A stretch of 38,069 nt of DNA from Candidatus Bathyarchaeota archaeon (GTDB lineage Archaea; Thermoproteota; Bathyarchaeia; Bathyarchaeales; Bathycorpusculaceae). This document shows positions 17,092 to 25,570 of this stretch, piece by piece. The notes below the pieces were generated by a model. That model was not told the origin of the DNA. It was given only the letters and a program-made list of their open reading frames with translations, and made no database searches. The stretch covers positions 64,001-102,069 of the forward strand of contig JAOULW010000005.1 of NCBI GenBank assembly GCA_029881805.1. The letters run 5' to 3'. A program made the translations under genes and the position numbers. The first letter of the stretch is position 1. The number at the start of each line of letters is the position of its first letter.

Positions 17092-18018
17092 TTAACCAAG
17101 CGTAGCTATTCGGCTTTTTTTTAGTGCTTGTTTGTATATTGCCCAGAGGTCTATCCATGTTCGGGTTATTTTTGCTTCTGTCTTGCTTTCTTGTAGGGTT
17201 TTGGCGATTTTTTCTGTTTCTCCAGGAGGAACAGCGAGTTCCAGGTCCTGTTCTGTTATTGTTATTTTGGTGTAGCCTGCTTCTGTCAGCGTTTTGGCTG
17301 TTTGAAGCGGGTCTTTTGTTTGGATGGTTATGCGTGAGGCCCCGTATTGGTTGGCTAAATCTTCTATTCTGCCTTGAACTTGGGCTTTTCCGTCTGCGAA
17401 GAACGCGGTGTGGGTTGCAAGTTCCTCTGACTCTGCTAAAACGTGGGCGGCTATGATGAAGGTCTTTTTGTTTTTTAAGCCTTGTTGGATTAGGTCTCGG
17501 AGTTTGGTTCTTGCGTTCTGGTCGAGGGTCACGGTTGGTTCGTCGAGGATTAGGAGTTCTGGGTCTCCCATGAAAGCGTGCGCCAAAGCGATTTTTCTTT
17601 TCATGCCTGAGGAGTATTCTCTTATTGGGCGGTTCCAGAAGGCTTCGGCTTCAAACAGTTGCGCAGCTCTGAGCGCAGCTTGTTTTGGGTCTTTTAGGCG
17701 TTGCAGCTTTGCCATGTAAACTAGGAAGTCTTGTCCTGTGGATAGTCCTGGCATGGGATGGTCCTCGTACATGGCGCCTGTTTTTTGGAAGAGCTTTGTT
17801 CTTTGTTTCCATGGGTTTAAGCCGAAGACTTGGATGTTGCCTTTTGAGGGTTTTACGACGCCTGTTATTATTTTTAGCAGGGTGCTTTTGCCTGAGCCGT
17901 TTGGTCCTATGAGGAGGTATACGGAGCCTTCGGGAATTTCTAGGGAAACATCTTGCAAGGCTATGGTTTTGCCGAAGTGTTTTGTGAGGTTTTCGGTGGT
18001 GACGATGTTGTTGCTCAT
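17092..18018 (-). CDS. ABC transporter ATP-binding protein (ABC-2 type)
   Basis: This ATPase is the motor of an export-type ABC transporter, 308 residues from ATG 18018. Walker A is GPNGSGKST, the signature is YSSGMKRKIALAHA, Walker B is LLILDEPTVTLD, and the switch His is in IIAAHVLAESEELA. The C-terminal 90 residues form the small extension common in CcmA/DrrA-like proteins. A longer reading to 18141 overlaps the permease gene and lacks similarity. It is the last gene of a four-gene operon (20243 down to 17092), whose first three genes overlap by four bases. The cargo is unknown; the paired extracytoplasmic membrane proteins suggest secretion or cell-surface remodelling. Confidence 0.92.
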   Translation of the reverse strand: MSNNIVTTENLTKHFGKTIALQDVSLEIPEGSVYLLIGPNGSGKSTLLKIITGVVKPSKGNIQVFGLNPWKQRTKLFQKTGAMYEDHPMPGLSTGQDFLVYMAKLQRLKDPKQAALRAAQLFEAEAFWNRPIREYSSGMKRKIALAHAFMGDPELLILDEPTVTLDQNARTKLRDLIQQGLKNKKTFIIAAHVLAESEELATHTAFFADGKAQVQGRIEDLANQYGASRITIQTKDPLQTAKTLTEAGYTKITITEQDLELAVPPGETEKIAKTLQESKTEAKITRTWIDLWAIYKQALKKSRIATLG

Positions 18019-18031
18019 GGTTTTTTCGCCT

Positions 18032-18793
18032 TTATGACTGCTCCATTCTGATGAACAGGATATACGATAGTATGAGCAGTGCTGTTGCGACGGCAATACA
18101 CGGCCAGTTAAAGTTCCACGCAGCAAGCAAATCATGCTCAATGAGATATGCGGGGTTGCCAGGTGTTATGAATTGAAACTGGATAAAAGAGTCTGGTGGG
18201 ATATAGGTTCGTATGCTCATGGGGATGCGAGCGCTTTCCAAAGCGTAAAATACTACGTATGGAGTTACAAAAGCGTAGAGTGGCTTTTTCAATAGCACTG
18301 CCGCAAAGACACTGAACCCAATCATAACATACATCATTAATGCCCAACCCACTAGCCTCAACCACAAGCCGTTCAACACGAAAAGAGGGTCTGAGAGAAA
18401 AAGGGTTGGGTCTGCAAACGCAAGGATGAGGACGCCGCCCACAACCAGAGGAATAAAAACTGCAATAAACAGGGCAGCCAGCTTTCCGATGAAGAGGCTG
18501 GTTCGGCTTGCTTGGCTGAGCATGTACGTCCTCAATAATCCGCGGTCAATGTCGTAGCTAAAAAGAAGCACTGCCAAAGCAATGACCACTGGGAACAGGA
18601 ACCACCAAATCTCATTTATGCTCCAGCCAATATCCAAAGCAGAAAGAAGATTAACGTATGGCTCGTAATAGGTGCCTGTTCCTTTTCTGGGAGGATAATC
18701 GGTGGCGACGTATATTAACAGGAAGAGGATGAGGAGCATTATGTAGGGTTTTCCGCCCGACTTCAGTTCCCACAGGAAAACTTTGCTTATCAC
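18032..18793 (-). CDS. ABC-2 type transporter permease
   Basis: This is an integral membrane protein of 253 residues with about six predicted membrane helices, for example LLILFLLIYVA near the N-terminus, LFPVVIALAVLLFS, LAALFIAVFIPLVVGGVLIL and IAVATALLILSYILFI at the end. The YDIDRGLLRTYMLSQASRT loop after helix two resembles the ABC-2 permease coupling region. The GTG start overlaps the upstream stop in GTGA, so it is translationally coupled to the 170-residue gene, and the ATPase gene begins 13 bases after its end. Confidence 0.82.
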   Translation of the reverse strand: MISKVFLWELKSGGKPYIMLLILFLLIYVATDYPPRKGTGTYYEPYVNLLSALDIGWSINEIWWFLFPVVIALAVLLFSYDIDRGLLRTYMLSQASRTSLFIGKLAALFIAVFIPLVVGGVLILAFADPTLFLSDPLFVLNGLWLRLVGWALMMYVMIGFSVFAAVLLKKPLYAFVTPYVVFYALESARIPMSIRTYIPPDSFIQFQFITPGNPAYLIEHDLLAAWNFNWPCIAVATALLILSYILFIRMEQS

Positions 18794-19302
18794 GGTTTTT
18801 TGCCTCCAAGATAAATTGAGGCAACTATTAAGGCTAGACCCGGAATTATTGTACCATATAATGCGGGTTCTAACAGGTCACTTCGGAAAACAGACTTCAC
18901 ATTAAGAGATATAGAAGACCTCAGCGTGACTCCTTCAGGAACTTGTCCGACAACTGTGCCTTCCACGGTCAAGACGTAGACGCCTCGGGTTGGAGCTTTA
19001 ACGCTCCATGCGCCCTGTCCCTCTAAAATTTGTTCGGCTATCCAGCTGCTGCCAGCTTTTTTCAGTGTGATGTAGTGGTCTATGGCGGGGTATGTTGGAT
19101 CAACGATGACTGTCAATTCGTCACCTTGGACCAGGAAAATGGGCATTACATCCGCCACGCTCAGCTTGCCTTCCTCTGGATTAAAGAGCAGAGACGAGCC
19201 TCCAGTGAGTTTGGCAGGTTCAATGAAGGCATTAAGAATTAATGCTAGCCCAATCACTAGTAAGGTTAGTCCTAAGAACCATAAGAGGCGAGTTACAGTC
19301 AA
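18790..19302 (-). CDS. Membrane-anchored extracytoplasmic protein of the ABC operon
   Basis: This protein was not recognised by family. It is 170 residues, with a hydrophobic helix at residues 6-27, a soluble region of about 110 residues rich in beta-type sequence (for example GDELTVIVDP and GVYVLTVEGTVVG), and a second helix near the C-terminus (TIIPGLALIVASIYLGG) followed by KKP. The predicted topology places the soluble part outside the cell. The start is TTG overlapping the upstream stop in TTGA. Because it is co-translated with permease and ATPase it is probably a subunit or accessory of the transporter, perhaps contacting its cargo. Confidence 0.72.
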   Translation of the reverse strand: MTVTRLLWFLGLTLLVIGLALILNAFIEPAKLTGGSSLLFNPEEGKLSVADVMPIFLVQGDELTVIVDPTYPAIDHYITLKKAGSSWIAEQILEGQGAWSVKAPTRGVYVLTVEGTVVGQVPEGVTLRSSISLNVKSVFRSDLLEPALYGTIIPGLALIVASIYLGGKKP

Positions 19303-20243
19303 GCCTTTTTACCTTTCCGCTTCACCTTCAACTGAAGAGCCACTCCAACAATCGGAAGAACAATGGCAGTAGCTACGCCTGCTACCAGCCACGCTGACAC
19401 AGCAGGCGTTTCGTCTTCTGGCGTTGTAGAAGGGTTAAAGTTCACGTTAGTGTCAACTAGGATCACGTCGCCTTTGTAGACGATGTCCCAAACGCCAAGC
19501 TTATGATACATAATGCCGTCGCCCATCTCTCCATTCTTGGGCCACATGCTCACAAAAATCAGGGAGACACTATCATAAAGAGCATCAAAGCGAGTCGTCC
19601 AAGTTCCATATGTCTTGTTATTGATTATATGTAGTGTCACCTCAGGGAATGCATGAAACAGCCTTTCTTTCGTGAAGTTGTAAACTGGAGTGCCAAGTCC
19701 TATAGAACTCTTTCCTAGGTTGACTGTGACGTTTTGTGGCTCGCCGCCCAATTGACCCATCCAGCATGGTGAGACAGGATAGTTGTAGATCATCGTCACG
19801 TTCTTGTCGACTTCCCAGCCGTGAATCCAATAGGGCCAGCGCCCCCATGTCGTTCCGTTTTCCACAAGCTCCAACGTATCAAGCCGCATCATTAACGTCG
19901 TCGTGAAGGACATGTTTCCAAGGTCATCATAAGGCCCAAACCATCCATAGTCGCTAGTATACAGTTTCACACCATAAAATGTCAAGTTGTAGTCCACAGT
20001 CGCATAAAGCCCCTGCACATCAGTCACCGTCCAAACCAACGTAAAATTGGTGAAACCCCGCAAAGACCCATTCGCAAAATAAAATTCTTCATGCAAAACC
20101 TGTTCTTGAACGTATACGTATTTTGCATATGCACCTGGCTCTATCCAGTAATACCACTTTCCAGCGCTTAGACCAATAAAAACCAGCTGAGCATACAGTA
20201 TCAAAGAAATAAGAACTACTACAAATACTAAGGATTTTCTCAA
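19299..20243 (-). CDS. Membrane-anchored extracytoplasmic protein, first gene of the ABC operon
   Basis: This protein was not recognised by family. The 314-residue protein begins with a signal-anchor (MRKSLVFVVVLISLILYAQL) and ends with a membrane helix (AWLVAGVATAIVLPIVGVAL) and a basic tail KVKRKGKKA. The large middle region is rich in aromatic residues and in Asn-x-Ser/Thr sites, such as NGSLRGFTNFT, NLTF and NVTM, consistent with an N-glycosylated archaeal surface protein. It is probably exposed outside the cell. It heads the operon with the 170-residue protein, permease and ATPase and may be a substrate receptor or structural component. Confidence 0.72.
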   Translation of the reverse strand: MRKSLVFVVVLISLILYAQLVFIGLSAGKWYYWIEPGAYAKYVYVQEQVLHEEFYFANGSLRGFTNFTLVWTVTDVQGLYATVDYNLTFYGVKLYTSDYGWFGPYDDLGNMSFTTTLMMRLDTLELVENGTTWGRWPYWIHGWEVDKNVTMIYNYPVSPCWMGQLGGEPQNVTVNLGKSSIGLGTPVYNFTKERLFHAFPEVTLHIINNKTYGTWTTRFDALYDSVSLIFVSMWPKNGEMGDGIMYHKLGVWDIVYKGDVILVDTNVNFNPSTTPEDETPAVSAWLVAGVATAIVLPIVGVALQLKVKRKGKKA

Positions 20244-20365
20244 CCGCTTCTCCCCCTAATAAATTATACGAAAAGTGACCACTTAAAAGTTTCCTCCTCA
20301 GTTACCAAATAAAAAAGAGGAGATTGTGGATGCACGGCTAACTCCTTCATTCCTAAAGCGTCCTC

Positions 20366-20794
20366 TTAAGGGGTAAAAGGAATAGCCGCAGTTGCCCATC
20401 CTGAATCCCATTGGTATCCACCGTTTTTATACCCAGCTTGTGTCTCGGAACATACCTGGATTGGTTCTCCAGGGTAATTTTGCTGTTCAATTATTAACCC
20501 ATCGTAGTCATCATCATATGCAGTGTAATGTTTCCACTGGCCACCAGGCCAAGCGTACCAATAGTATTCTATGATGAGTTGTCCAGGTGGCGAGCCGCTA
20601 CCCTCACTTCTCAAGAGTGGGTAATGTAGTTTTTGCGAGTAATAGTCTCCACTAACGTATGAAACAGCTGTAGTGTAAGTGCCATTCGAGTAATCGCTAT
20701 CATCGATAAAATATGCGTGCACTATTCCAGCCATGAAAATGGCCATTGCAACGTACAGCGCCAGCGTCAACGCCAAAATTAAAGCTTTTCTCAT
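20366..20794 (-). CDS. Small secreted Tyr/Gly/Trp-rich protein
   Basis: This protein was not recognised by family. Its 142 residues start with MRKALILALTLALYVAMAIF and a hydrophobic stretch through AGIVHAYF, a clear signal peptide with probable cleavage after HA near residue 27. The mature part of about 115 residues is rich in Tyr, Gly, Trp and Asp (EYYWYAWPGGQWKHYTAYDD, GGYQWDSGW), with a single Cys and no membrane helix. It lies just upstream of, and on the same strand as, the ABC operon (122-base gap) but probably has its own promoter. It could be exported material or a surface protein; nothing more can be said. Confidence 0.65.
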   Translation of the reverse strand: MRKALILALTLALYVAMAIFMAGIVHAYFIDDSDYSNGTYTTAVSYVSGDYYSQKLHYPLLRSEGSGSPPGQLIIEYYWYAWPGGQWKHYTAYDDDYDGLIIEQQNYPGEPIQVCSETQAGYKNGGYQWDSGWATAAIPFTP

Positions 20795-21013
20795 CTAAAT
20801 GCCTCAAAAGTTTAATTATGGTGGTGTTCACCTTAAAAGTTTTTCCATCACTTGCACTCCATAATGTCCTCCAGAAATCCACACCTGCTTGAATCAAGAA
20901 ACAAAAAATTCAAAACGCACAACTATGCCCCCGCAACAAAAAACGAAAACATAAACTCTGAAGGCAACAGCCACCAAAAATCCTCAGCCAATCAATAACA
21001 ATTCACACTTCTG

Positions 21014-21622
21014 TCAGCTTTTCATGAACTCAATAAATTCCTCCAGCGTTCTCTTTTCAAGCGTATAGTTTGTTCTCCTTTCCAAGCCGATTGTGGAGTA
21101 GGGACGTGGGCCATAGTCATGACCAGGATAGACCTCAACGTCGTCATCAAGCTTCATCAACTTTTTGAATAGACTGTTATACATGTCTTCTGAATTTCCG
21201 CCTGACAAGTCGGTTCTGCCGCATTCTCCAACAAATAGTGTGTCGCCCGTAAGCAGTTTACCATCCACCAGTAGGCATATGCCGTCTGAAGTGTGTCCTG
21301 GGGTGTGAATCACTCTAACAGCTATTTTGCCTAGTTCTATTATGTCGCCGTCATTTACACTAATGTCCTTATTAATCCTGGCCAACTCATGAGCAACAAT
21401 CTTGGCACTGAAGCTTGATCTTAGGTCCTCATTGCCTGCAGTATGATCTCCATGGCCGTGAGTGTTAATAATGTATTTTAGATTGAATTTCTGATCTTTT
21501 AGAAGCCTTATTATCACATCTGCATTAGAGCTGGGGTCGACGACGACGGCTTCTCTGCTATTTTCGTTTGCGATAACGTAAGAGAAATTGTCGCCTCGAT
21601 GTTTGATTTGTTTAAAGAACAT
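21014..21622 (-). CDS. Metallo-beta-lactamase-fold hydrolase (glyoxalase II / persulfide dioxygenase-like)
   Basis: This metallohydrolase of about 202 residues has the classic THGHGDHTAGN metal motif, a second His in HTPGHTSDG, Asp in LLTGDTLF, and the last His in YPGHDYGP. The segment VGECGRTDLSGG resembles the CGRTDF element of ETHE1-type persulfide dioxygenases, but that alone does not decide between thioesterase and persulfide activity. A start at ATG 21622 has GAGG five bases upstream; an in-frame ATG at 21643 would overlap the upstream stop by four bases (ATGA). It follows directly the unrecognised 461-residue gene and is co-translated with it. Confidence 0.85.
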   Translation of the reverse strand: MFFKQIKHRGDNFSYVIANENSREAVVVDPSSNADVIIRLLKDQKFNLKYIINTHGHGDHTAGNEDLRSSFSAKIVAHELARINKDISVNDGDIIELGKIAVRVIHTPGHTSDGICLLVDGKLLTGDTLFVGECGRTDLSGGNSEDMYNSLFKKLMKLDDDVEVYPGHDYGPRPYSTIGLERRTNYTLEKRTLEEFIEFMKS

Positions 21623-21639
21623 AATTCCTCTATTCCTTC

Positions 21640-23025
21640 TCATGTACGAATAAAGTCTTCGGCTGGAAGATTCTCGATCTTCATGCCTCTCTTTGCCACG
21701 TCACCTAGGTTTTCGACGCAGCCTATGCTTGCATCTATGTTGCGATGCACCGGGTGAGACCACATGTAATCTGGCACCAGATTAAACTGCAGAGGAATTT
21801 CCGCAGCTATGCCATACGTTTCTTTCAGATTTTTCACTAAAGCTCCTCTATTGCAAGCCAAACGTACCGTAACATAGCTTTTTACGAGCTGGGAGGCACC
21901 GAATGCTCCGATGCCATGCCACAGAGCCGCGTTCTCTGGCGAGGCTAAAATGTACAGAAAGAACTGTGGAGAAGAAGGTGTTTCACTGAAGTCGTAGTTC
22001 ACGAGCTTGTCGCCTTCAACTATGAAATGATCGTCAGCTTCGGCAATGCTAACGTCAGCTGGATCGATTGCATTCGGGTAAAGCGGAGTTGTCGCATAAT
22101 TTACCTTGACATTTTTCAGTTTTGTCCCAGTGAAGTAAATCTTGCCTTTGGCGGCACGTTTTGAGCCATAACCCTTTCGTGAGTGCGGAATCGTCAGCAG
22201 CGTAGTCCGACTCTTCATGCTTCTGCCAATGCAGTTGTAGACGCGCTCAATGGCTTCGTAATCCTTGTGCATTTCGCTTATTATGTGATGTAGCAATCTG
22301 TCGGGCGTTTCTTTCTTCATTGTTGCAAGTGGCATTCGCATCGTGTAAAGCCCTAAGTCAATTCCGAAAGATTCAGAGAGGTTTTCCATCTGCTCGTATT
22401 TTACTGCATCCACCATATCCATGTAACTGTTGCCACATGCCTTGAGATGACAGGTGACTTGTTCAATGTCTTTTCTGCAAATCAATGAGCCTTGGTACTT
22501 TTGTGCAAATCTTTGATCTATCTCCAGCCCTTGTGTCGTGACACTTGCTGATGGAAATGCGCTTTGTCCACTTTTGACTATTGACTCTTTCAGCGGATTC
22601 ATTGAGTATCTGTCAGGTTCAATGTCATCCGTGTTGAGAAGGAACGGAATTATTAACCCATCTGCAGGCTTTTTCAATCGTTCGCATATCTCATCAATGT
22701 CCTTGCTGTCGACTGCATGCAATCCGCTTGAACAGAAATGGTTTCCGCAAGCCTCTAGAAGCCGAGCGGCTATTATTCCTTGAACTTCCTCTATTGTCAA
22801 CTGTGGATTTGAATATTCCACAGAAGCCCTCAGAAAGAAACGCCGTCCTTCCAGTGTAGCGTCATTTCTACGTCCATTTCTGAAGTAGAAAAGGTTGACA
22901 TTTTTCTTCTTGCTCCCGTTTTCTCTCTCATTGAAGCTAACCGATTCTTTGACGATGGTTTCGACGCACTGCCATGAATTCTTCAGAAAGTCTGTTACGA
23001 GCATTTTTGCCAAATCTGATGACAA
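21640..23025 (-). CDS. Unrecognised 461-residue cytoplasmic protein
   Basis: I do not recognise this family. The protein has no signal peptide or long hydrophobic helix and contains about ten cysteines without a ferredoxin spacing. Notable segments are EACGNHFCSSGLHAVDSKD near residues 91-109, NAIDPADVSIAEADDHFIV, and ASPENAALWHGIGAFGASQL near the C-terminal third, followed by VRLACNRGALVKNLKETYG. The coding frame is uninterrupted and well filled, and an MBL-fold hydrolase gene overlaps its end by four bases, so it is clearly a real gene. The start is TTG 23025, or ATG 23004. The double-GNAT gene ends eight bases upstream, making a three-gene unit. Confidence 0.7.
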   Translation of the reverse strand: MSSDLAKMLVTDFLKNSWQCVETIVKESVSFNERENGSKKKNVNLFYFRNGRRNDATLEGRRFFLRASVEYSNPQLTIEEVQGIIAARLLEACGNHFCSSGLHAVDSKDIDEICERLKKPADGLIIPFLLNTDDIEPDRYSMNPLKESIVKSGQSAFPSASVTTQGLEIDQRFAQKYQGSLICRKDIEQVTCHLKACGNSYMDMVDAVKYEQMENLSESFGIDLGLYTMRMPLATMKKETPDRLLHHIISEMHKDYEAIERVYNCIGRSMKSRTTLLTIPHSRKGYGSKRAAKGKIYFTGTKLKNVKVNYATTPLYPNAIDPADVSIAEADDHFIVEGDKLVNYDFSETPSSPQFFLYILASPENAALWHGIGAFGASQLVKSYVTVRLACNRGALVKNLKETYGIAAEIPLQFNLVPDYMWSHPVHRNIDASIGCVENLGDVAKRGMKIENLPAEDFIRT

Positions 23026-23032
23026 CTGGAAA

Positions 23033-23872
23033 TCAGCCTCTCTCCAAGGATTCCGCTATGTAGGTACACTCTTTAAGGCTTGTTGGTCTGAAAAACATTC
23101 TTGCTACGTGAAAACGCTCGTCAATTCCAGATTTTTTGAGAAAATTGAGTATAGCTTCTTCTTTTCTCAAGATACAGAACGACACTTCAAAGCTCTCCAA
23201 CCTGTTAAAAATGGACCTTATAAGGTCGATGGCTATGTCGCTACGTCCAGATTGACACACTAGTGGTCCTATTTCAGCTATTCCTTCATATACCTTCGTC
23301 ATGACGTATCCCAGAATTCGTCCGTCTTCGACAGCCAAATAACACAAGTTGCTGGCGTTACGAAGGATAGCTTCGAGTAATTTTTTCCGAGATGCGCCGA
23401 AATAATAGGAGTCAAATTCAACAATTTTCTGATAATCCTCTCTTCTTGCCTCTATTAAGTTGGTTCCAACTTGCGAGGCAAATGCCTTTCCTTCCAGAAC
23501 TGTAAAGTCTGAGTCGTATTTGAAGCCGATTTTTTCATAGAAAGGTATGATATCCATGTAGGCATATAAGCCGACAGTTTCCACGTTCTTGCTTGTGAGA
23601 TAGGCGATGACTTGTCTTGCTAGCATCGCTCCTGCGCCTCTTCTTCGGTATTTCTCCTTCACTATCAGGTTTCCAAGCCAGCCTATTTCGCCAAAGTTTA
23701 TTGATGTTACGATGCCGATTCTTTCTGAGTCTTCGAATAGTACAAAACAGCCTTCAGGCTCTAATTCTTTCATGAATTGGAAATCTTCTTCTATGAATTT
23801 CCAGCCTTTTGTGTCGGTCAGGCGAACTGCAAACTTGAAGTCTTCAGGCGACATTTTTTTCACATAGAACAT
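23033..23872 (-). CDS. Tandem GNAT acetyltransferase
   Basis: The 279 residues appear to hold two GNAT domains. The first (about 1-145) carries the acetyl-CoA loop KEKYRRRGAGAMLARQVIAYL. The second (about 146-279) is more divergent and keeps LCYLAVEDGRILGYVMTKVYEG but no clear RxxGxG loop. Such duplications usually have one catalytic and one degenerate half. The start ATG 23872 gives MFYVKKMSPEDFKFAVRLTD, a typical GNAT beginning. It shares a strand and short spacing with the 461-residue and MBL-fold genes. Confidence 0.8.
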   Translation of the reverse strand: MFYVKKMSPEDFKFAVRLTDTKGWKFIEEDFQFMKELEPEGCFVLFEDSERIGIVTSINFGEIGWLGNLIVKEKYRRRGAGAMLARQVIAYLTSKNVETVGLYAYMDIIPFYEKIGFKYDSDFTVLEGKAFASQVGTNLIEARREDYQKIVEFDSYYFGASRKKLLEAILRNASNLCYLAVEDGRILGYVMTKVYEGIAEIGPLVCQSGRSDIAIDLIRSIFNRLESFEVSFCILRKEEAILNFLKKSGIDERFHVARMFFRPTSLKECTYIAESLERG

Positions 23873-23996
23873 TCAGATTCAAATCCATCTTGACGGTTTG
23901 TCAAACTATAGCGCTTCTATAAAAAGTCTTATACGGGAATAAATTTTACTAGTTGGTCTAAAACAGTGGATGTAAGGAGGATAGACGCCGATAGAC

Positions 23997-24491
23997 TTGC
24001 AATTGAAGGTCAAGATACGACGCAATGCCAAGTTGACGACGCACCCGTTTACTGATTATTTCAAGAATTTTGAAAAGGTTGAGGCTGTGCGCCGAATATT
24101 CGGCGAAAAAACAGAAGAGGTGCTGCGAAACCTTAGAGTGGAATTCTTTGGCAGAAAAAGTTACATGGGAGTCAGCGACGACGATGGTCACCTGTTGATC
24201 AGTGCGTATTATTTGAACAACGGCGATTTAATTGACATCTATCTTGACATCATTCATGAGCTTGTGCATGTGAAGCAATTTTTGGAGGGAAAGAAACTTT
24301 TTGATCATAACTACAGTTATGTTGAAAGGCCGACTGAGGTCGAAGCGTACTGTGCCGCGGTTGAGGAGGCGCGGAGGCTGGGATTAAGCGATGAGCGGAT
24401 TCTGGAATATCTGAAAACTGAGTGGATGAGTGACGCTGACTTGAAAAGGCTAGCTGAAACCTTGAACATCAAAAGTCATAAGAGCGAATAA
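23997..24491 (+). CDS. HExxH putative zinc metalloprotein
   Basis: This is a 164-residue soluble protein with IIHELVHVKQF at residues 85-95, an HExxH zinc motif with His87 and His91, and a likely third ligand Glu114 in RPTEVEAYCAA, 23 residues after His91, as in gluzincin-type enzymes. It resembles small domains of the SprT/DUF4157 style but was not assigned to one. Start: the in-frame TAG at 23982 leaves only TTG 23997 (or 24003). A strong AAGGAGGAT lies about 14 bases upstream, unusually far for an SD. The role is unknown; protease activity is suggested by the motif only. Confidence 0.7.
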   Translation: MQLKVKIRRNAKLTTHPFTDYFKNFEKVEAVRRIFGEKTEEVLRNLRVEFFGRKSYMGVSDDDGHLLISAYYLNNGDLIDIYLDIIHELVHVKQFLEGKKLFDHNYSYVERPTEVEAYCAAVEEARRLGLSDERILEYLKTEWMSDADLKRLAETLNIKSHKSE

Positions 24492-24533
24492 AAGCAAATG
24501 CCCCAAGACTAGAGAAAAAGACGGGATTCCTAA

Positions 24534-24671
24534 ATGAGTGAAGAAGCCCAGAAAGATGGTGTCCACTCGTATGGTACTTTTTGTGTACTACTGGACGGCA
24601 AAGCAATTGCGTATAAGCCAGGTAACCCGGGAGAGGTTAAACGAGTTATCAGAGAACGCGGAGCTAATTAG
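24534..24671 (+). CDS. Small 45-residue protein
   Basis: A complete short frame begins at ATG 24534 and ends at TAG 24669-24671, with the product MSEEAQKDGVHSYGTFCVLL followed by DGKAIAYKPGNPGEVKRVIR and ERGAN. The composition is protein-like (charged ends, hydrophobic core strand, one Cys). It lies between same-strand genes, 42 bases after the HExxH gene, with only a weak GGGAT as SD. It was not recognised. The phrase GxxIAYKPGNPGEVKRVIRE looks like a folded small domain with a helical end. Confidence 0.5.
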   Translation: MSEEAQKDGVHSYGTFCVLLDGKAIAYKPGNPGEVKRVIRERGAN

Positions 24672-24727
24672 TTTCAAGCTGAGTAAAACATAATTAAATG
24701 ATACGCATTGAAGTTACATGATAAGAT

Positions 24728-25432
24728 TTGCAGAAAGAAGGAACGCAACCTCTAATCTGTCCGTTTTGTGGTGCGCCTCAAAGGAAGATCATTCCATCAG
24801 ACGCTGTGCAGTTGAAGTGTCAATATTGCGGGGGAACTATGCTGGTTCCGCCAATGATGGGGAGTGAAGTATATCGATGTTTAAACCACCCTGATAGGTT
24901 GGCTGTCGGAAAATGCAACGACTGTGGTGAGAGTTTCTGCAAAGGCTGCCTCAGCATGTACAACCTTAACACAAAAAATGAACGCGCTGTTCTCTACTTG
25001 TGCCCAGTCTGTCTAAAAGAAAGAAACATTGAGAAAGCCAATAGAAACATAATTTGGGGCATCTTGTTTTTAATGTTCGGTTTGTTTTCCGCCATAGTAT
25101 TTCTGCCAATGGGCATACTATTTATCCTAGTGGGATTAGGCGTTGGCATTTATGGCATTTCCCAAAGATCTGAAGCCAATCAAAGATCAACAACCAGTAG
25201 TCTACAAGCGGAGGAGAAAAAGAGAAGAGCCGAGCTTGCGGTATCGGAAGACTCCGACCCTGAAGAAGCTTATGGAAAACTCTTAACGTACTATGTTTAT
25301 CATTGGGGAGCCCGTACAGGGGCTGAACTTCTCGAAAGCGAGATAGCAGCCTATACAAGACGTGGGGTAAGCTTTCCTGAGACTGTTAGAAAAATCTATA
25401 AACGGCAAGAAAAAAACCTTCAGAAAATCTAG
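24728..25432 (+). CDS. Zinc-ribbon / B-box-like membrane protein
   Basis: This 234-residue protein has two zinc-binding modules at the N-terminus: LICPFCGAPQ...LKCQYCGG (residues 9-39) and a B-box-like CLNHPDRLAVGKCNDC...FCKGCL...LCPVC (about 50-95). Two membrane helices follow (IIWGILFLMFGLFSAIVFLP and GILFILVGLGVGIYGI), then a charged cytoplasmic tail of about 80 residues. The start is a TTG at 24728 without a strong SD. Comparable archaeal proteins are annotated only as zinc-ribbon or B-box domain proteins. The function is unknown. Confidence 0.75.
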   Translation: MQKEGTQPLICPFCGAPQRKIIPSDAVQLKCQYCGGTMLVPPMMGSEVYRCLNHPDRLAVGKCNDCGESFCKGCLSMYNLNTKNERAVLYLCPVCLKERNIEKANRNIIWGILFLMFGLFSAIVFLPMGILFILVGLGVGIYGISQRSEANQRSTTSSLQAEEKKRRAELAVSEDSDPEEAYGKLLTYYVYHWGARTGAELLESEIAAYTRRGVSFPETVRKIYKRQEKNLQKI

Positions 25433-25570
25433 AAGCAAAAGTGCTTTGAAAGAGAATTTTCATACGACTTTGAATGTCAAGTTTTATTAGTTATGATGCA
25501 TACAAAAGCGCGCGTATTTCCTTATAAACACATCTATCTAGACGGAGGTAATTTCGTGTCATTGGACTTT

